From Misgurnus anguillicaudatus (Eukaryota; Chordata; Actinopteri; Cypriniformes; Cobitidae), in assembly GCF_027580225.2 (NCBI RefSeq), contig NC_073340.2, positions 37,329,501 through 37,393,500 on the forward strand: a DNA stretch of 64,000 nucleotides, written 5' to 3'. The first letter of the stretch is position 1; each line of letters starts with the position of its first letter. Below, piece by piece: positions 10,601 through 22,724 of this stretch. A program made the position numbers and the translations under genes. Below the pieces are notes generated by a model that saw only the letters and a list, made by a program, of their open reading frames with translations, searched no databases and was not told where the DNA came from.

Positions 10601-12802
10601 GTTAATGGTGCCACATGGTGATCAACAGTAAAAATGACAAATTTTACCTCTTAGCAAACGGAAAAACCACCAACAATCAAGAATGCATGATTATATGGTG
10701 TCATGGCTTTGCAATCAAAAAATGTGTTTATACTGGAAGTCAATGGGGCAAAAACAGTAAATAAGGGAGAAAAAAGTGAAATCTGATGCTGAACAAAAAC
10801 TAACAATGCATCAAAGCCAATGTTGTTACTAATCTTTGACAAGCCCAAGACTGTGATAAAAGGTTAAAAAAATCCAGTCAACAATGACTGTTTATATAGA
10901 AATTTAGTCATTTTGTGTGTGTTTTCCCCAAATCAGTGACATCATTATCAACTTTAGATTTAAAATCATGTCATTCTTGTAAACGTTTATTAGTTTTGAT
11001 CAGGACTGAGGTTGATTAACAGATTTATTCATCTGATACATTTTTACAGCCGTTTAATTTAGGATATGTTTTCATCCCGAACAATACGAAAGGGTAGTGA
11101 ATTTAAACAATGCACAAGAGTTAAAACAATAGAGATCCTGCGTATAAACCTGTGGAGTGAGAGATGATTAATAAACATCCCACAACAGCAGGTTAATAAA
11201 CTCAATAAAGCTTGGAGTCAGTGATACAGAGAGAGACAAATGAACAGATCCAGACGTCTGACACACAACATTCATCACGACTGCATCACAGAGTTAAAGT
11301 ACTACATGAACTTTACTCAAACTCTCATAAAAGTTACTATGAATGTAAACTATGACTGGAGTAAACATATATGGACATATATATATATATATATATTGTA
11401 CAGTCATTGATTGAGGTTTCTGCGAAGAAAAGATTCATTTCTATTAATAAGTCTAAGGTTCAGTAAAGGTCTGGACATTCAGTCAGATGGTTGGTATATA
11501 AAAAGTTTCAGACACAGACAGAAGAAATGAGATGTGGAGAAGATGATTGTCAAGGTAATAGAAACTTTAAATACATCGACTGAGAGAAGATTTGTCTGCC
11601 AGTGTCAAAGAAATCATGACGTATTAAAATGTGTCTGGCTGTGACGAACGCTTGGTTAAGATTTGATTATTGTCAGTAATACTGAATGCTGTTATACGTT
11701 TGTGGGACATATTTACCTAAAAGGTCTGAATGTTCACAGCCTATGAACTGAACAGAAACTGCAATCCATCTTAAGATAAATGAAGTAAAGGTACAAATCA
11801 TCTGTGATTTGTTTAGTGAGCATTTAGTCATTTTTAATCAGATTTCTGTTTCCATATCTGCACAATTCTCACAAACACTCCTGCAGGGTTCAGCGCACAA
11901 ATGATGCTAAATAAATCCAAGTTGAATTCAGAATCTTAGTTTTCATGATGATGTTTTTGCTCTTGTGATTATCTGACTGCTACAGAAGATGAAAGCTTCT
12001 CATGTAATGCAACGAACCTCACAAAACAGCCATAAAACATAATAACACCATCACACAGAGAGAGAAAAGCATCTGCATGGGCAAGACATCAGAGGATCCT
12101 GATTATAAACACATTAATCATAGAGTCTGATCTGAGATATTAATGCATCAACAACAGCAGGACGCTCCATACAACCATGCACAAACAAAATCCACGATCA
12201 AAAAATATTATTTCAATTCATTCATAAACTACAAATTTGCCATTTCAATTGATCTTAACTGTCCAAATGTCACAATACAGCAAATTTAAATCCTCCTAAA
12301 TCTGAACCCTTAAATGTATGAATGTTGCACCAAGTATTAGTAAATATTTGGTTCTTTAGTGACCCCGAGTATACATTGTACATCCATGTCTAGCTTCTCA
12401 TTACTGTCAGAATACTTCATTAACAATGACCAAATGATGAAATATTGCATATGTTGTTATGTTTTGACATTTTATTGGTCATTAAACAGATGGCAAACAG
12501 TCACTCATGACTTTATAAGCAATGATTGTGTTCAGATGTGTATGCTTGTTATTTTAATTCAGTGCAAGTGTATTGAGGTCTCTGAGATGAAAGAGTTTGT
12601 TTTCAGATGTGTCGTTACAATGTTGTTGTTATCTAATCGTCTTGTGTTATTTATTCATGATAAATGATTTATTTCTCACTCATCAGAACTGCCCATGGAG
12701 AAACTCGCAGTCATGTCATCCCTGAAGAGTCTGGATGTGAGGTGTAATCCATTGACAACAGACACTGAGTCTTCATCACATCAGTTTACACTCCTGACCT
12801 GA
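4683..12802 (+). CDS. lrrc20: Leucine-rich repeat-containing protein 20
   Basis: Complete gene with four coding exons: 4683-4752, 5458-5607, 8682-8849 and 12687-12802. All introns are GT-AG and in phase 1, which suits a repeat protein built from exchangeable LRR exons. The 504-nt CDS encodes 167 residues, close to the roughly 184 of human LRRC20. The start has a good context (CACAAGATGG) and is the first in-frame ATG of the exon. After an N-terminal helix (MAQAVANVARRINETIEED) come LRR units with the L..N.L pattern: KITLANNQLKALG, SINLSNNQLTVFP, YISVEGNQI and SLDVRCNPL. No signal peptide or membrane segment is seen, so the protein is probably intracellular; its biochemical role is not established. 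Intron 2 holds a transposon stack, intron 3 a long hairpin and two nested elements. Identification rests on LRR pattern, length and position beside npffr1 and nodal. Confidence 0.9.
6361..6791. mobile_element. Nested hAT-type element with exact 8-bp target duplication
   Basis: The ends TAGGGCTGTGACGATTAATCG and CGATTAATCGTCCCAGCCCTA are inverted repeats. The flanks are identical octamers CTACCCAG (6353-6360 and 6792-6799). About 431 bp, non-coding, and inserted into the older 5799-7659 element. Confidence 0.85.
6827..7023. mobile_element. Short palindromic element nested in the hAT stack
   Basis: Left arm AAGCCCGATTTATAGTCGTG and right arm CACGACTATAACGAGCCCTT are inverted repeats. The arms continue inward with GGTTCTACGCC against GCCATAGGACC. 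About 197 bp, CG-rich centre, no coding capacity. Confidence 0.7.
7087..7635. mobile_element. Inverted-repeat element, family B (copy 1)
   Basis: Begins CATACTTTCTGGACTAAAAACC and ends CGCCTTATAGATTGAAAAATAC, an imperfect inverted pair of the ATTTTCYGGACTATAAGTCGC type. The better preserved relative is at 47266-47600. Non-coding, nested in the hAT stack. Confidence 0.6.
7806..7834. repeat. Poly-C / CA low-complexity tract
   Basis: A run of C with interspersed A passes into (CA)n in lrrc20 intron 2. Confidence 0.8.
8155..8300 (+). mobile_element. tRNA-derived SINE with L2-like tail
   Basis: The A-box region AGTAGAGCATTGTG and the B-box-like GGTCATGGGTT are followed by the conserved tail ATGCACTGTAAGTTTCTTTG and GGATAAAACCATCTGCCAAA common to teleost SINEs and L2 LINEs. 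Degraded copy in lrrc20 intron 2. Confidence 0.7.
9433..9658. mobile_element. Fold-back element with arms of about 75 bp
   Basis: The left arm (from AATAGGCTTTATGCCCAGCT to about 9507) is nearly the reverse complement of the right arm (about 9585-9658, ending in AGCTGGGCATAAAGCCTATT). The loop is about 75 bp. Transcribed lrrc20 intron 3 RNA would form a long hairpin here. No ORF of note. Confidence 0.8.
9731..10183 (+). mobile_element. Family A element (copy 2), interrupted and truncated
   Basis: Starts CACTGTAAAAAATGCAGCAT and resumes after an insertion with TTGACTTGCAAAACTAG and TTAACTTCATGCTGCC, where it stops. The right terminal repeat is missing. Lies in lrrc20 intron 3. Confidence 0.7.
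9832..10136. mobile_element. TTAA-bounded short element nested in family A copy 2
   Basis: The ends TTAAAGCAACACTAAAGAG and CTCTTTAGTGTTGCTTTAA are perfect inverted repeats. TTAA at both borders fits a piggyBac-type target, though the superfamily is inference. About 305 bp, non-coding. Confidence 0.8.
10184..12686. other. Rest of lrrc20 intron 3; nothing recognised
   Basis: AT-rich intronic DNA apart from a short (AT)n run at 11376-11396. No coding exon, RNA gene or clear element was found on either strand. Confidence 0.5.
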
Positions 12803-12889
12803 GAACAGATATATCAGGACTTGATCTCTCTCTGATGCTGATGTTTTATGTTCATACACTGAACTGCATGCTGGGCCTCAGAAGTTTTC

Positions 12890-12895
12890 AATAAA
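12890..12895 (+). other. lrrc20 polyadenylation signal
   Basis: AATAAA 88 bases after the lrrc20 stop codon, the only canonical hexamer close to it. Confidence 0.75.
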
Positions 12896-13509
12896 GTATT
12901 TATTAAACATGAGGGGATTTTTGCTTCTATTGAGCTTCATGCACTTGTATAACTTTGAGAGCAACAGTTTTGTTTGTTGGATGAACAGATGGACGCACTT
13001 TATCTTAATACACGCTGCCTCTGTTATCAAGTCCATCTGGGATTTGAGATTCACACTTTACAAACTCAAAGAAATGTTCTTCTATAACTCTGTTGTGCTT
13101 TCTGTGAGTATATAACACTGTCAACCATTCACGAAGGCAGACATTTTCAACTGAGTTGACCTCAATGCCTACTCTCAAAGTACATCATTTTACAATATAG
13201 TATAGTGGTTAAATGTTTTTTAAGTCATGGATTGAATAATTTTCGGATCAGCAAAAAAGGAAAATAAAAGAACAAGGTGATAAATAAAGTCTAACAGTAG
13301 TATTTCGGAACAGAAATAGAATCAAATGTATAATAACACCGTCTTCTTCATGCTATAAATTAAATATAATGAATCTTTTTACAGAAGTGTCCTTTTGTCT
13401 TCTGTAGTCTGATTAACATAATGAAGCAAACATAAGCAGATTTTTAAAGTTAATGCCGTGTAAGCACAATGACAAGCATCTGATTTTTTATGAACTGTTT
13501 TAAGACATA

Positions 13510-13708
13510 CACTGTAAAAAAAATATGCAGCATTTTTGTCAAATCTACATATCTTTTTTATGTAACTTCAACTTAAAAAACTTTTTTAAAACAATCTCAA
13601 CTTGAATTTATAAGTTATGTCAACTTTTTTAAGCCAAAACTCAAAGTAGGTTGACTTGAGTTGCAAAACCAAGTAGTTTTAACTTCATGCTGCATTTTTT
13701 TTACAGTG
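13510..13708 (+). mobile_element. Family A element (copy 3), complete
   Basis: Both ends are present: CACTGTAAAAAAAATATGCA and TGCATTTTTTTTACAGTG. It has the internal TTGACTTGAGTTGCAAAACC segment shared with copy 2. About 199 bp, in the lrrc20-npffr1 spacer. Confidence 0.8.
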
Positions 13709-15159
13709 TAACTGATTGTTTTTATGAGAATACTTGCCAACGTTGTGATATTTTGAGATAATTTTGCGTGCATGTGTCCTGTCAAGCGCATAAAGATTCT
13801 ATGTTTGCATGCTTTTTGAAACGCATGCCTCCATGTGCACGCTTAATGTATGCGTGTGTGTCCATTTGAGTATTTGTGTGCACACAGAAAACTTTAACAT
13901 CTTCTTGCGCTTACATTTTTTGAAATGGTTTAAATGTCAGATTTTTCAAATAAAATCTCTTTACTTAATGCATTAAGTCAACATTAAAAAAAAATGTTAA
14001 TTCAACTTAATTAAGGGAAACCTTTCCATAAAATTACTTAGGCTTGTACAACAAAAATATAATAAGTTCATTTAAACAAATCATCTTTTGTTGCACCAAC
14101 TTTTTAACAATTAGTTCTGATCTGTTCAATAAGGACAAAACAAGTTGTCTTTTTATCGTGGCTCTGCTGCTTGGAATGTTGTCTACAAATATACGTAAAA
14201 GTAATTATGTTTAAAAGAAAATGTGAAAATATGCTTTTAAAGGTATAGATGTACTTTTGCTTGTGCCGCTGCTACTAATATGTATGGTTATAGTTTTGTG
14301 ATGTGACTGGAGTAATAATTGTATTTTTGTTTTTATTTTATTTGTATAATGATTTTTCTGTATTGCACAAATTTGTGGACCCCAGGAAGATTAGCAACCA
14401 CTTTGTGGAAGCTAATGGGGAACCAAATAAACAATCATACCAATAAGCACATGTTATAATAAAAAATAATAAGATATGATACATGAGCATGTGAGAAGAG
14501 ATTGTCCTCGAGTCAGACATTAACACAGTTAGTGAAGTCCCTCACATCCACAACTTAAACACAAACACAACTCTTCTGCACGATGGGAACCAAACAATTC
14601 AAAAAAAAATATTGCTTGAGAAACTGCAAATCTTCTCATAATTATCGGAAACTGAACTCATCGTTTCACCTCTGAAGAGATTTGCTTGTACACTTCAACG
14701 TATGACAGTAAGAGATTTTTAATGCTGTGTAGTTTTATGAAGACCCTTCAGCTTTTATCTTTCTATAAGTGTCTGAACAAATGAATGTGCTACTGAAAGA
14801 GGATGAGCTTATAATCCCTGCCATCGCTTCATTTCATAAAGTTTTCTCTGAACTTTAACGTTCAGTTTTTATTTCAGTGTTTCAACAATGATCAAAGGCT
14901 TCTGTGAAAGATGAAAGATACATGAGATGAATTTAATGTCAGTCATTTTTCTTAATCTTTTACTTGAGAAGGATGTCACATTAACAATCTCCTGAAGTCA
15001 GATACGTTTAAAAAAAGACATTTATAGATGACATGACATAGCTGTTCACTTTCTGTAAATTAGTCTGATGTAAATTCCATAAATCATTTCATTAGAGATT
15101 CATTTAATTTGTCATTAAAGAGCGCATTCTTTTTCTGATTCATGGTTTTACATTTTATT
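13709..15159. other. Intergenic DNA; nothing recognised
   Basis: AT-rich spacer after lrrc20. No conserved exon or clear repeat boundary was identified. Confidence 0.45.
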
Positions 15160-15790
15160 TGGTGTGTAAGTGTGTATTAGTTCATTTTAATGATATGCAA
15201 AGGTTCAAATCCCAAATTAAACTATGATGCGAGTTATCGTCTACAACAAACACACGGATGGCAACCAATTTCCATGTAGTCTGTTTTTATATTGAAAGAC
15301 TTTACTACTGACTAAACCATGATTTAAACACAAGCTTTGTGCAGTGCAGAGGAGCACTTGTTGTTTATGGTTTCTACAATCACAAATGCAGACATGGTTT
15401 TAATGTTTTAGTATCTTTACTTTATCAATCTGGTCAAGCTGCAGTAAAGTTGATCGATCAGCTTGATCATCTGCATTTTCTAGATCACATTTGGCTTAAA
15501 TTGATAGTAAAGATGATATTAACTTCTGTCAGTTTTGCATTGTGAGCTAATCTTCAAAGGAAAGGTGAGGAGCGTCACACTGCGCTTTTCAAAATGATGA
15601 GCTTTGTACAAAATCAACGCATTTCAGGGAGGCCGGGGCAACAATAATGTACAGTATGTAAAAATAATGAGTTTTTAAACCACGCGGACACATTGTACTA
15701 CATCAAATACACAAAATAACGTTGTTTTAGCTATGTAATAGGGGCTCTTTAGACTTAAAGTAATGTATATTAAACATGCTGTTTGACCAG
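15160..15790 (+). repeat. Dispersed repeat pair, copy 1
   Basis: The start (GTGTGTAAGTGTGTATTAG, then GATGCGAGTTATCGTCT) and the end (CAAATACACAAAATAACG, then AATAGGGGCTCTTTA) recur in the same order at 18752-19830. The middle parts differ. Probably a degraded transposon family that I cannot name. Confidence 0.6.
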
Positions 15791-15885
15791 ACAAAGTCAA
15801 AAGTCACTTTGGGAATCAAAGTAGCAGTCAGTATGTACTGTAATATGGAGACTTGCACACAAGAATGGGATGAAAGTAGTGAATT

Positions 15886-17034
15886 TTAAAGGCGGAGTGC
15901 ACGATTTCTGAAAAACATTTTAGAAAAGAGAGACGGGCCTACAACCAAAACACACTTGTAGCCAATCAGCAGTAAGGGGCGTGTCTACTGATCGACATTG
16001 TTGCCTGGGTTGCATTTGTGTGGGGCGCAGAGGCGTCATGCCCATTCAAACTTTTTTTGTTGTTGTTGAGCCAAATGGATTTTGCATGCAACCTCAAAAT
16101 CAAAGAAGCGTCCATTAATCTGTTATTTGTCTTTTAATCTGTTTAATAAGCACAATATTATCAATTCTGTGTTGCATCCGGTTCACTTTTCGGAGATTGT
16201 CGCTGTTTTGATGGTGTTACTTTATTCTGGCGGCAGGAGCTGCAGACAACAGTCACAGACATAGTGTCTGAGCGCGCTCACGGCTCTTTGCTGTTGCTGC
16301 TGCATTTTGCTATCTGAGGAATTAAAACATGTAAGAAATGCTCACAACATTTCCAAACCTCAGTACAGTAATGTGCAGTTAACCTCCTCTGTGTAGAAAA
16401 TGTATGGTTTAAAATGTGACCGTCTCAAAGTTATATTATTCGAGTTCACGGGGGCGTGGAATCACACATGCTCACACATGAGGTAAAATTTGATGCAATA
16501 ATGCATTCCTCGCATAATTATAATAATAATAATTTTATCTACAAATGTTTTGAATCATTATTGAACATTAAAATCAATCAAGTGGATACAGCTTATGTCA
16601 TTTTGTTTCTTTATATACTTAATGGACTTAAAATTACATTAATTTTATAGGATAATGCAGTTGTTGTGCAAAATGTATTGATGACACAATTAAACAAGTC
16701 ATTTATTAAAAGTTAAATAATAAAACATGCCGTTTCAGATGTAAATATGATACCAATATGTCATTATTCCGATTAAAATTTGATATGAAAGTTAGAACAC
16801 TTTTATTTTGGAGGTTTTTGAATAAAGGTGCTTGGATTGTTATAAATGTAAGTGGCATGGAAAAGACTGTACCCTCTATAATATTTCTTTGATGTCTGTG
16901 TATGCACAAATATCTGTGAGCTGTGCCCCCTTAAAAAAAAAAAATTGGTGCATGGCACCCCTGGTGGGGCGGGTCTATTTAGGTGATTTCAAATGTCAAC
17001 ATTGACTTTTAGAGATCATGGACCCCACCTTTAA
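15886..17034. mobile_element. TTAA-bounded inverted-repeat element, expanded by internal DNA
   Basis: Left end TTAAAGGCGGAGTGCACGAT and right end ATCATGGACCCCACCTTTAA are inverted repeats. The inner flanks (GCCAATCAGCAGTAAGGGGC and GGTGATTTCAAATGTCAACA) belong to an abundant fish element. The 900-bp AT-rich middle (about 16040-16960) looks like later inserted DNA. Confidence 0.65.
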
Positions 17035-18751
17035 GTCAGATGTTACACTTTCAGTGTATTTGGGGAGGTTTGAGCTGTACCAGATGATTTGTCTGCCCTG
17101 TCGGACTGTGTTGAGTTTTGTAAGAAGGTAAAATCATTTCTCAATGATGTCTGCTCTGCGTCTGGTCTCCCATTATAATGTCCATATCCTTCATGCTCTT
17201 GTGGATTTGTGTGTTTGAACTCTTCAGCCCAAAGGTTGTTGAAGTTCTTGTCTATTATAGATAAACTCTCACATCAGCTCCATGTGCTGCGTTCACTGTT
17301 CCCTACACACTAAACTTCTCATTTCACTTATGTCAATACATCTCTACAGCATCTCCAGAGACAAATACACCACAGATTCAACCGAAGCGTCATTCGGTCT
17401 GATGCATTGTGATACAAGTGAGACAACCTGTGAGGAGCAAACTCCCAGTACAGCTATACATGATAATGAGAAACAAACAATATCTGACATGTCAGAAGAA
17501 CAATCTCAGGAGACGGGAGGTTGCAACTTTTAAAGTAAATGGAAAGTTTAGTCCAAAACAACAATTCTCTCACCATGACAGAACTTGTTCATGAGTGAGA
17601 GATGTATGCGGTCTTTAACCATAAATGCAGTGAGATCTTTTATTCTGCATGAATAACAGTTCATCAAAATGCATTCATTCTGAGGCCTTAACTCAATGTG
17701 CGGTGAAAAGCATCAATTATCCAGAACAAAACATGTATACAATATCTACAATAATGCTTTAAATTAAATGCACCTCTTGTGTGTATACGCTTGACAGTTT
17801 TCCCCCTTTCCCCTGTTTATGATCTCTAACAATTATTTGTGTTTATTGTTGCTCTTAAAGCAAAGTGTTCAATGCTCTTTGATTTGTAAAATCTCAGGAG
17901 TTAAATGTAGACAGCTGGTGTATATAAGAGTCTCATCAGACTCGTGTGTGCTCAGCAGGTTAACATCGAGGTTGCTGTGACTCATATGAACTTTGGCTTA
18001 GTCTGTTGGTGTTTTGCTCATTATTTTTAATAAGATGTTAATATTGTTTACATATAATCATCAATTGTGTTTATTAACTGAACAGAATATTGATAGAAAT
18101 CACCTTGAACCTCACATGCCATTACGTAAAAGGTTATAATAAAACTCATGGGCTTACGGAGAAATTTAATTGACCATGAGAATAGCAGACGGTATACAAG
18201 GTCTCATTTTTGTGTCTTTTGTCAAGATTGGATAGTTTATATTGCTTCAGACATAAATGTTTTTAGAAGTTGTGGTATTACTTCTGTCCTGTATTTTTTT
18301 CTGACCACTGTTCAGTTTAGTGCTTGTTGTTTTAAATCCAAAGAGTGAATATTGGCACTTTACCAATGTAGTTTTAAGTGATAAAGGATTTTAAAAATTA
18401 GCATTAAAGATAAAGCATTAAAGATGCTTTTGAGTGTTTTTGGTAAGATTTTAGAAACACAAATTCAACCTTTAGCCCAAATTAAGCAGTTAAGTCAGCG
18501 GCATACAAGAAATGTCACTAGCAATATAGAAAGGTTAATGAAAGTTTTGGAGATGGAAATGATTCATTTGGAAGATGAAAGCACAGGGGTTCTTGATCAG
18601 GTCACGCTTTCAAAGCATTGATGAAATGGATGTACCATCATTTTTGGCCTTGAGAAAAAGAATAGTTCATATAGATTTTCTTTCATTTAAACTTAGTCTT
18701 TGGAAAATTTTAGAGGTCACATATTTTCCAATTTACAATTTTCCATTTCCT

Positions 18752-19830
18752 TTTGTGTGTAAGTGTGTATTAGTACGTGTTAATGATATGGAAAAGATTC
18801 GAATCCCAAAGTAAATGATGATGCGAGTTATCGTCTCCAACTTAAATCTGTTTTTTTGGACTACAACAAACACAAGGGATGTTTCTCAATACCAAGAATG
18901 CCAAGTTTGGACTTGTGTCCTTCATAATTCAGACTTGTAAGTTCAGACTCAGAAGAATGAACTCACGAGGATGTTATATTACAAATGGAACAGCAGAGTA
19001 CTTGAGGTCCTAACCAATACCTGCAGCCCTGGCTATTACTTTAATGTATTTTTACAATAAAACAAAATATATCAAATGCAAAAACCCTGCTTGTTTTTGT
19101 TTTGAAAATATGAATATGTGGTTAAGGCAACACGTACGCTGATTAGCTTTAATGTATTTAGTACAAAATGAAGTATGATATAAAACACAACCATTTCTTT
19201 TAATACTACAAAACGTTTGTACAACATGTAATAAACATCCAGTTAAAGTAAAGCACAGTAATTTACTACAGTGTAAAGATAGAAAATATAAGTTCTGAAA
19301 CTTTAACATCAGTTAAAACGATAATAACAAACAACAGACTTCATGAATAATAATTCATATATTCAAAGGAAATATTTTATGTTTGACCATCAAGCAAATA
19401 TCAGAAGGACTTGCCGAGAGGCCGCTGACCACCCACCGATCACCTGGAACTCACATAAACAAAAGTTGTCGGGGGAAATTTTATGACACAGAAAGAGTAA
19501 TATTTTGAATATTGTGAAGGCTTTAAATTTCACTGGCGTTGACGCAAAATGCATTCTGGGAAAATTGGCTGTCCACACAACTCACCTCCTGATGCATACA
19601 GAATAAAACAACAATTTCAATAAAAAAAGAATAAGAAGTACATAATTAAAAATACAACTAAAGGCATCTTAACAAAATAAGATTACATGAAAGTTTGCCT
19701 AAAAAAAGAAAGTTTTTTAACTGGATTTTACTGTGTTTTTTGAACAACAAACAATGCGAACACATTGTATTCACCAAATACACAAAATAACATTGTTTTT
19801 AGTAATGCAATAGGGGCTTTTTAACAGATG
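18752..19830 (+). repeat. Dispersed repeat pair, copy 2, inserted in the LINE relic
   Basis: Shares both ends with the 15160-15790 repeat (GTGTGTAAGTGTGTATTAG; CAAATACACAAAATAACA, then AATAGGGGCTTTTTA). It interrupts the LINE reading frames, so it arrived after the LINE. Confidence 0.6.
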
Positions 19831-20344
19831 TTTTTAGTTTTATAAGGAGTTATATAACTGTGAGCTTAAAACAGAAACAAAAACTTTTTTAGAAAACTTA
19901 CCTCAAGTTTCTACTCAGTCAAATAAAGATGTTAGTGTTGTTGAGCTACGTCTAGAGGAGCTAAAAAAGCACTTCAAAGTATGCAGCCTGGAAAGGCACC
20001 GGGTGTAAATGGTCTACTAGTTAAGTTTGGTCAGTGGTGGGAGACTTGCTTTAGATTTGAAATGATATGGCCATTTGCCTTTGAGCTGTCGTAGAGCTAT
20101 TCTCACCCTTTTACAAAAAAAGGAGATAAAATGCTGGAGACCAGTGTAGGTATTGTGTAGTGACTATAAGATACTCTTGCTAGTAGACTTGAAGGAGTTT
20201 TAAAGCAGGTTATTCACTCTAACTAGACATATTGTATCCCTGAAAGATCAATTATTAACAATATCCGTAATATTTTTGACCCTGCAAAAATACATGATTT
20301 TATTGTTCATCTCCTTACATCAAGAGAAGGCTTTCGATAGGGTC

Positions 20345-20545
20345 AAACACCAATATTTGTTGAAAACTCAGGAAGTCTATAAGTGAAAGTGACAAGACCA
20401 TACTCGAAATGTGACCTCTGCATTAGTAGTGAACACACGCACTTAAAGTCATGAACACACACACACACACACACGGAGCAGTGGGCAGCGCCCGGGGAGC
20501 AATTAGGGTAAAGTGCCTTGCTCAAGGGCACCACAGTTTTAACAA
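20345..20545. repeat. Secondary insertion in the LINE relic
   Basis: Holds a (CA)n run (20455-20474) and the segments GGAGCAGTGGGCAGC and GTGCCTTGCTCAAGGGCACC, a widespread fish repeat. It lies between the AFDRVKHQYLL-like and YADD parts of the reverse transcriptase. Confidence 0.5.
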
Positions 20546-21838
20546 CTGCCTTTAGCTTACAAAAAGATTTTGTTGAGTTTTATATAATGATATTGTGAGT
20601 GTTATTGAGGTTAACTTAGGGTGGCTTATGTGTTCCTTTTGATGTGAATATAGGTGTAAGACAGGTCAGGTATGTGATTCTCTGTGGTTATATAGACCAC
20701 TTTAACATAAGTTTGGAGAAAACATCAAAGGTTTGAGTTTACCTTGTTCTGGCAAAAAAAAGTTTCCCTGTCAGTTTATGCTGATGATGATGTTATCTTA
20801 ATCAGTGACCAAAAGGATATCAACACAGTGGTAAATATTAAAATGATTTTAAAGAGATGATATCAGTCAAGAGTGAAGCAATCTTGGTAGGTCATTTACT
20901 TCAAGAAACATTGATTTATAAAACTCTTTTTAATAATGATGGAAACGATTCTTTTCTTTCTGCAATTGCTGGAGATTTAATCAAACAACACTTAGGCATC
21001 TAGTAAATACTGTCAGACTTGACGACTTCTGGAAATGTTGAGGAGGTTGTAGTAAAGCTGGACTTTAAATCCATTAGATTGATTTGCCAAATTCTAACAG
21101 AATGGAGGTCAGCTTTGTTAGAAAAAGGATTAAAAATCCTTGCAGACTTTAAATGAACTCTTTTTATACTTTAGTCTTGTCTCCTAGACTGGAAGAATGT
21201 GACAATACTTTTTTTGAGAAGAGATATATGTTGTTTTGTTGATTCACTCAGTGTTAAGATGGTGTATAAAAGTTGTGTGAAAGTTTTAATAGAAAGGTTC
21301 TAAATAAAATAAAATGTCCTTGGGCTAAGCAGAGATTGTAAACCAGAATGGAGAGCACTTTATAAGCCAACGTTCCCAAGAGAGGAGGTGATATTCAGTG
21401 CAGGATTTTAAATGAAGTTAATGAGTTTTAATGAGGATTTTGTCTATGCAAATGTTTATTTGTGGTTTAAAATATGTTAAAAAAAAAAGGTCTTAAGAGT
21501 GTCAGTTGTTAAATTTTGTTTTGGGTCAATCAAAAATAGCAATTTATGTGAGTAAAGATGTTTTTTTCAATTTAAGTCAAGAATACTTACAGATTTTAAT
21601 TATTTCAAAGCCATAAATTATTTGTTATCTTTTAAAATAAAAAGGTGTAGTAATGAGGCACTATGTTCTGTATGTGAAGGGATGTTAGTTTTGGCTTTTT
21701 TGCAGTAATGGAGCATTTTATTGTATTAGAAATATGCAGATTTATATGTACATGTACTGTATGTAATGTATATTTTTTGCATGTCTCTTGGATAGAATTG
21801 TTTTATTGTAATACATTTTCAAACTCAAATTATCTTTC

Positions 21839-21843
<5 letters not shown>

Positions 21844-21896
<53 letters not shown>

Positions 21897-21900
21897 ACAC

Positions 21901-21959
<59 letters not shown>

Positions 21960-21998
21960 GGGCTGTCTGTGGTTGAAGGATGTTCCTGTCTCTCTCTC

Positions 21999-22034
<36 letters not shown>
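21844..22034. repeat. Compound (CA)n-(CT)n microsatellite with an internal duplication
   Basis: About 57 bp of (CA)n are followed by two (CT)n blocks, 21901-21959 and 21989-22034. Each CT block has the same TTT interruptions and ends in TCTCGG. The 29-bp unique spacer between them suggests a local tandem duplication. Confidence 0.9.
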
Positions 22035-22203
22035 GGTACTGCGGTTCATGCCTGCATGGGAACAGAAGTGCTGTTGTGTCATCTGAACTCGTTGGATATG
22101 TGATGGATGTTATTGTAGTAAAGTGTGGTTTTGTGAAGTAATCTGCATGTGATGTTCTGTGATATCAGCAGTTTACAGTCACTCACTGAATCCAGCAGAA
22201 TAG

Positions 22204-22228
22204 ATGGAAGACTGTGACACTTTACAAG
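22204..22228 (+). CDS. Candidate upstream coding exon of npffr1 (eight codons plus one base)
   Basis: An ATG reading MEDCDTLQ ends at G|GTAAGA, a near-perfect donor, in phase 1. The acceptor before the main first exon (CTCGGCAG, exon from 24909) also gives phase 1. Joining them reads A-L-S-T straight into the ATG at 24920, with no stop. The extended protein would be 410 residues. This could be chance, since the piece is only 25 nt, and no transcript evidence is available. Confidence 0.35.
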
Positions 22229-22724
22229 GTAAGAACTTTCATCATCATCATATCTAAAATGATCTTACTGAATGAATAATCAATTTATATTCCTGTTCAA
22301 ATGTTATGCTTTATGAGAAATACCTTTATACTACTATATTTTCTATTTTATATTGTAAATATAAGTATTTATTTTTTATTCTAATAAATTACCCTAGTAT
22401 TAATAAAAATGAATTATAATTATGACACAAATGATTGTTAGTTTGCTTATTATAAGAATAAGTAAGAAATAGCAAAGAGTGCTGCACTGATCTTCATTGT
22501 GTAAAGTAAGAACTAACTTGAATAAGTAAATAAGTTGTTATAAGCTACCGTTCTTCTGATATAAACACAGATGTTATAGATTAGTGCTGTTTAAACATTA
22601 ATACATCGTCATGGACTCCTGATGATGCGCACATTGTCATGGCACCTTCTTGATGTAGTTTTAAAGGTAACGTTGACTGATCGTAGTGAAGGTTAGACTT
22701 GACTTTCTGCCTCCGTCTCTGTTA

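Larger units (their letters stand above)
18330..21540 (+). pseudogene. Tx1/L1-like LINE ORF2 relic
   Basis: Scattered, frameshifted pieces appear in the order expected of a non-LTR retrotransposon ORF2. An endonuclease-end motif SEYWHFTNVVLSD is near 18335-18400. The linker AQIKQLSQRHTRNVTSNIE is in 18424-18621, then RSRFQSIDEMDVPSF near 18605-18650. Reverse transcriptase pieces follow: MQPGKAPGVNGLLVKF near 19985-20030, LPLSCRRAILTLLQKKGD near 20080-20130, and the catalytic box VYADDDVILI near 20775-20805. A typical KSEAILVG follows near 20870. Stops and frame changes are frequent, so it is dead. The repeat at 18752-19830 splits it between the linker and the RT. Clade assignment is from motif recall. 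Confidence 0.75.

Noticed and set aside
21708..22103. 131-residue open frame rich in TH and SL repeats
   Set aside because: It is a translation of (CA)n and (CT)n microsatellites with no domain and no splice context.
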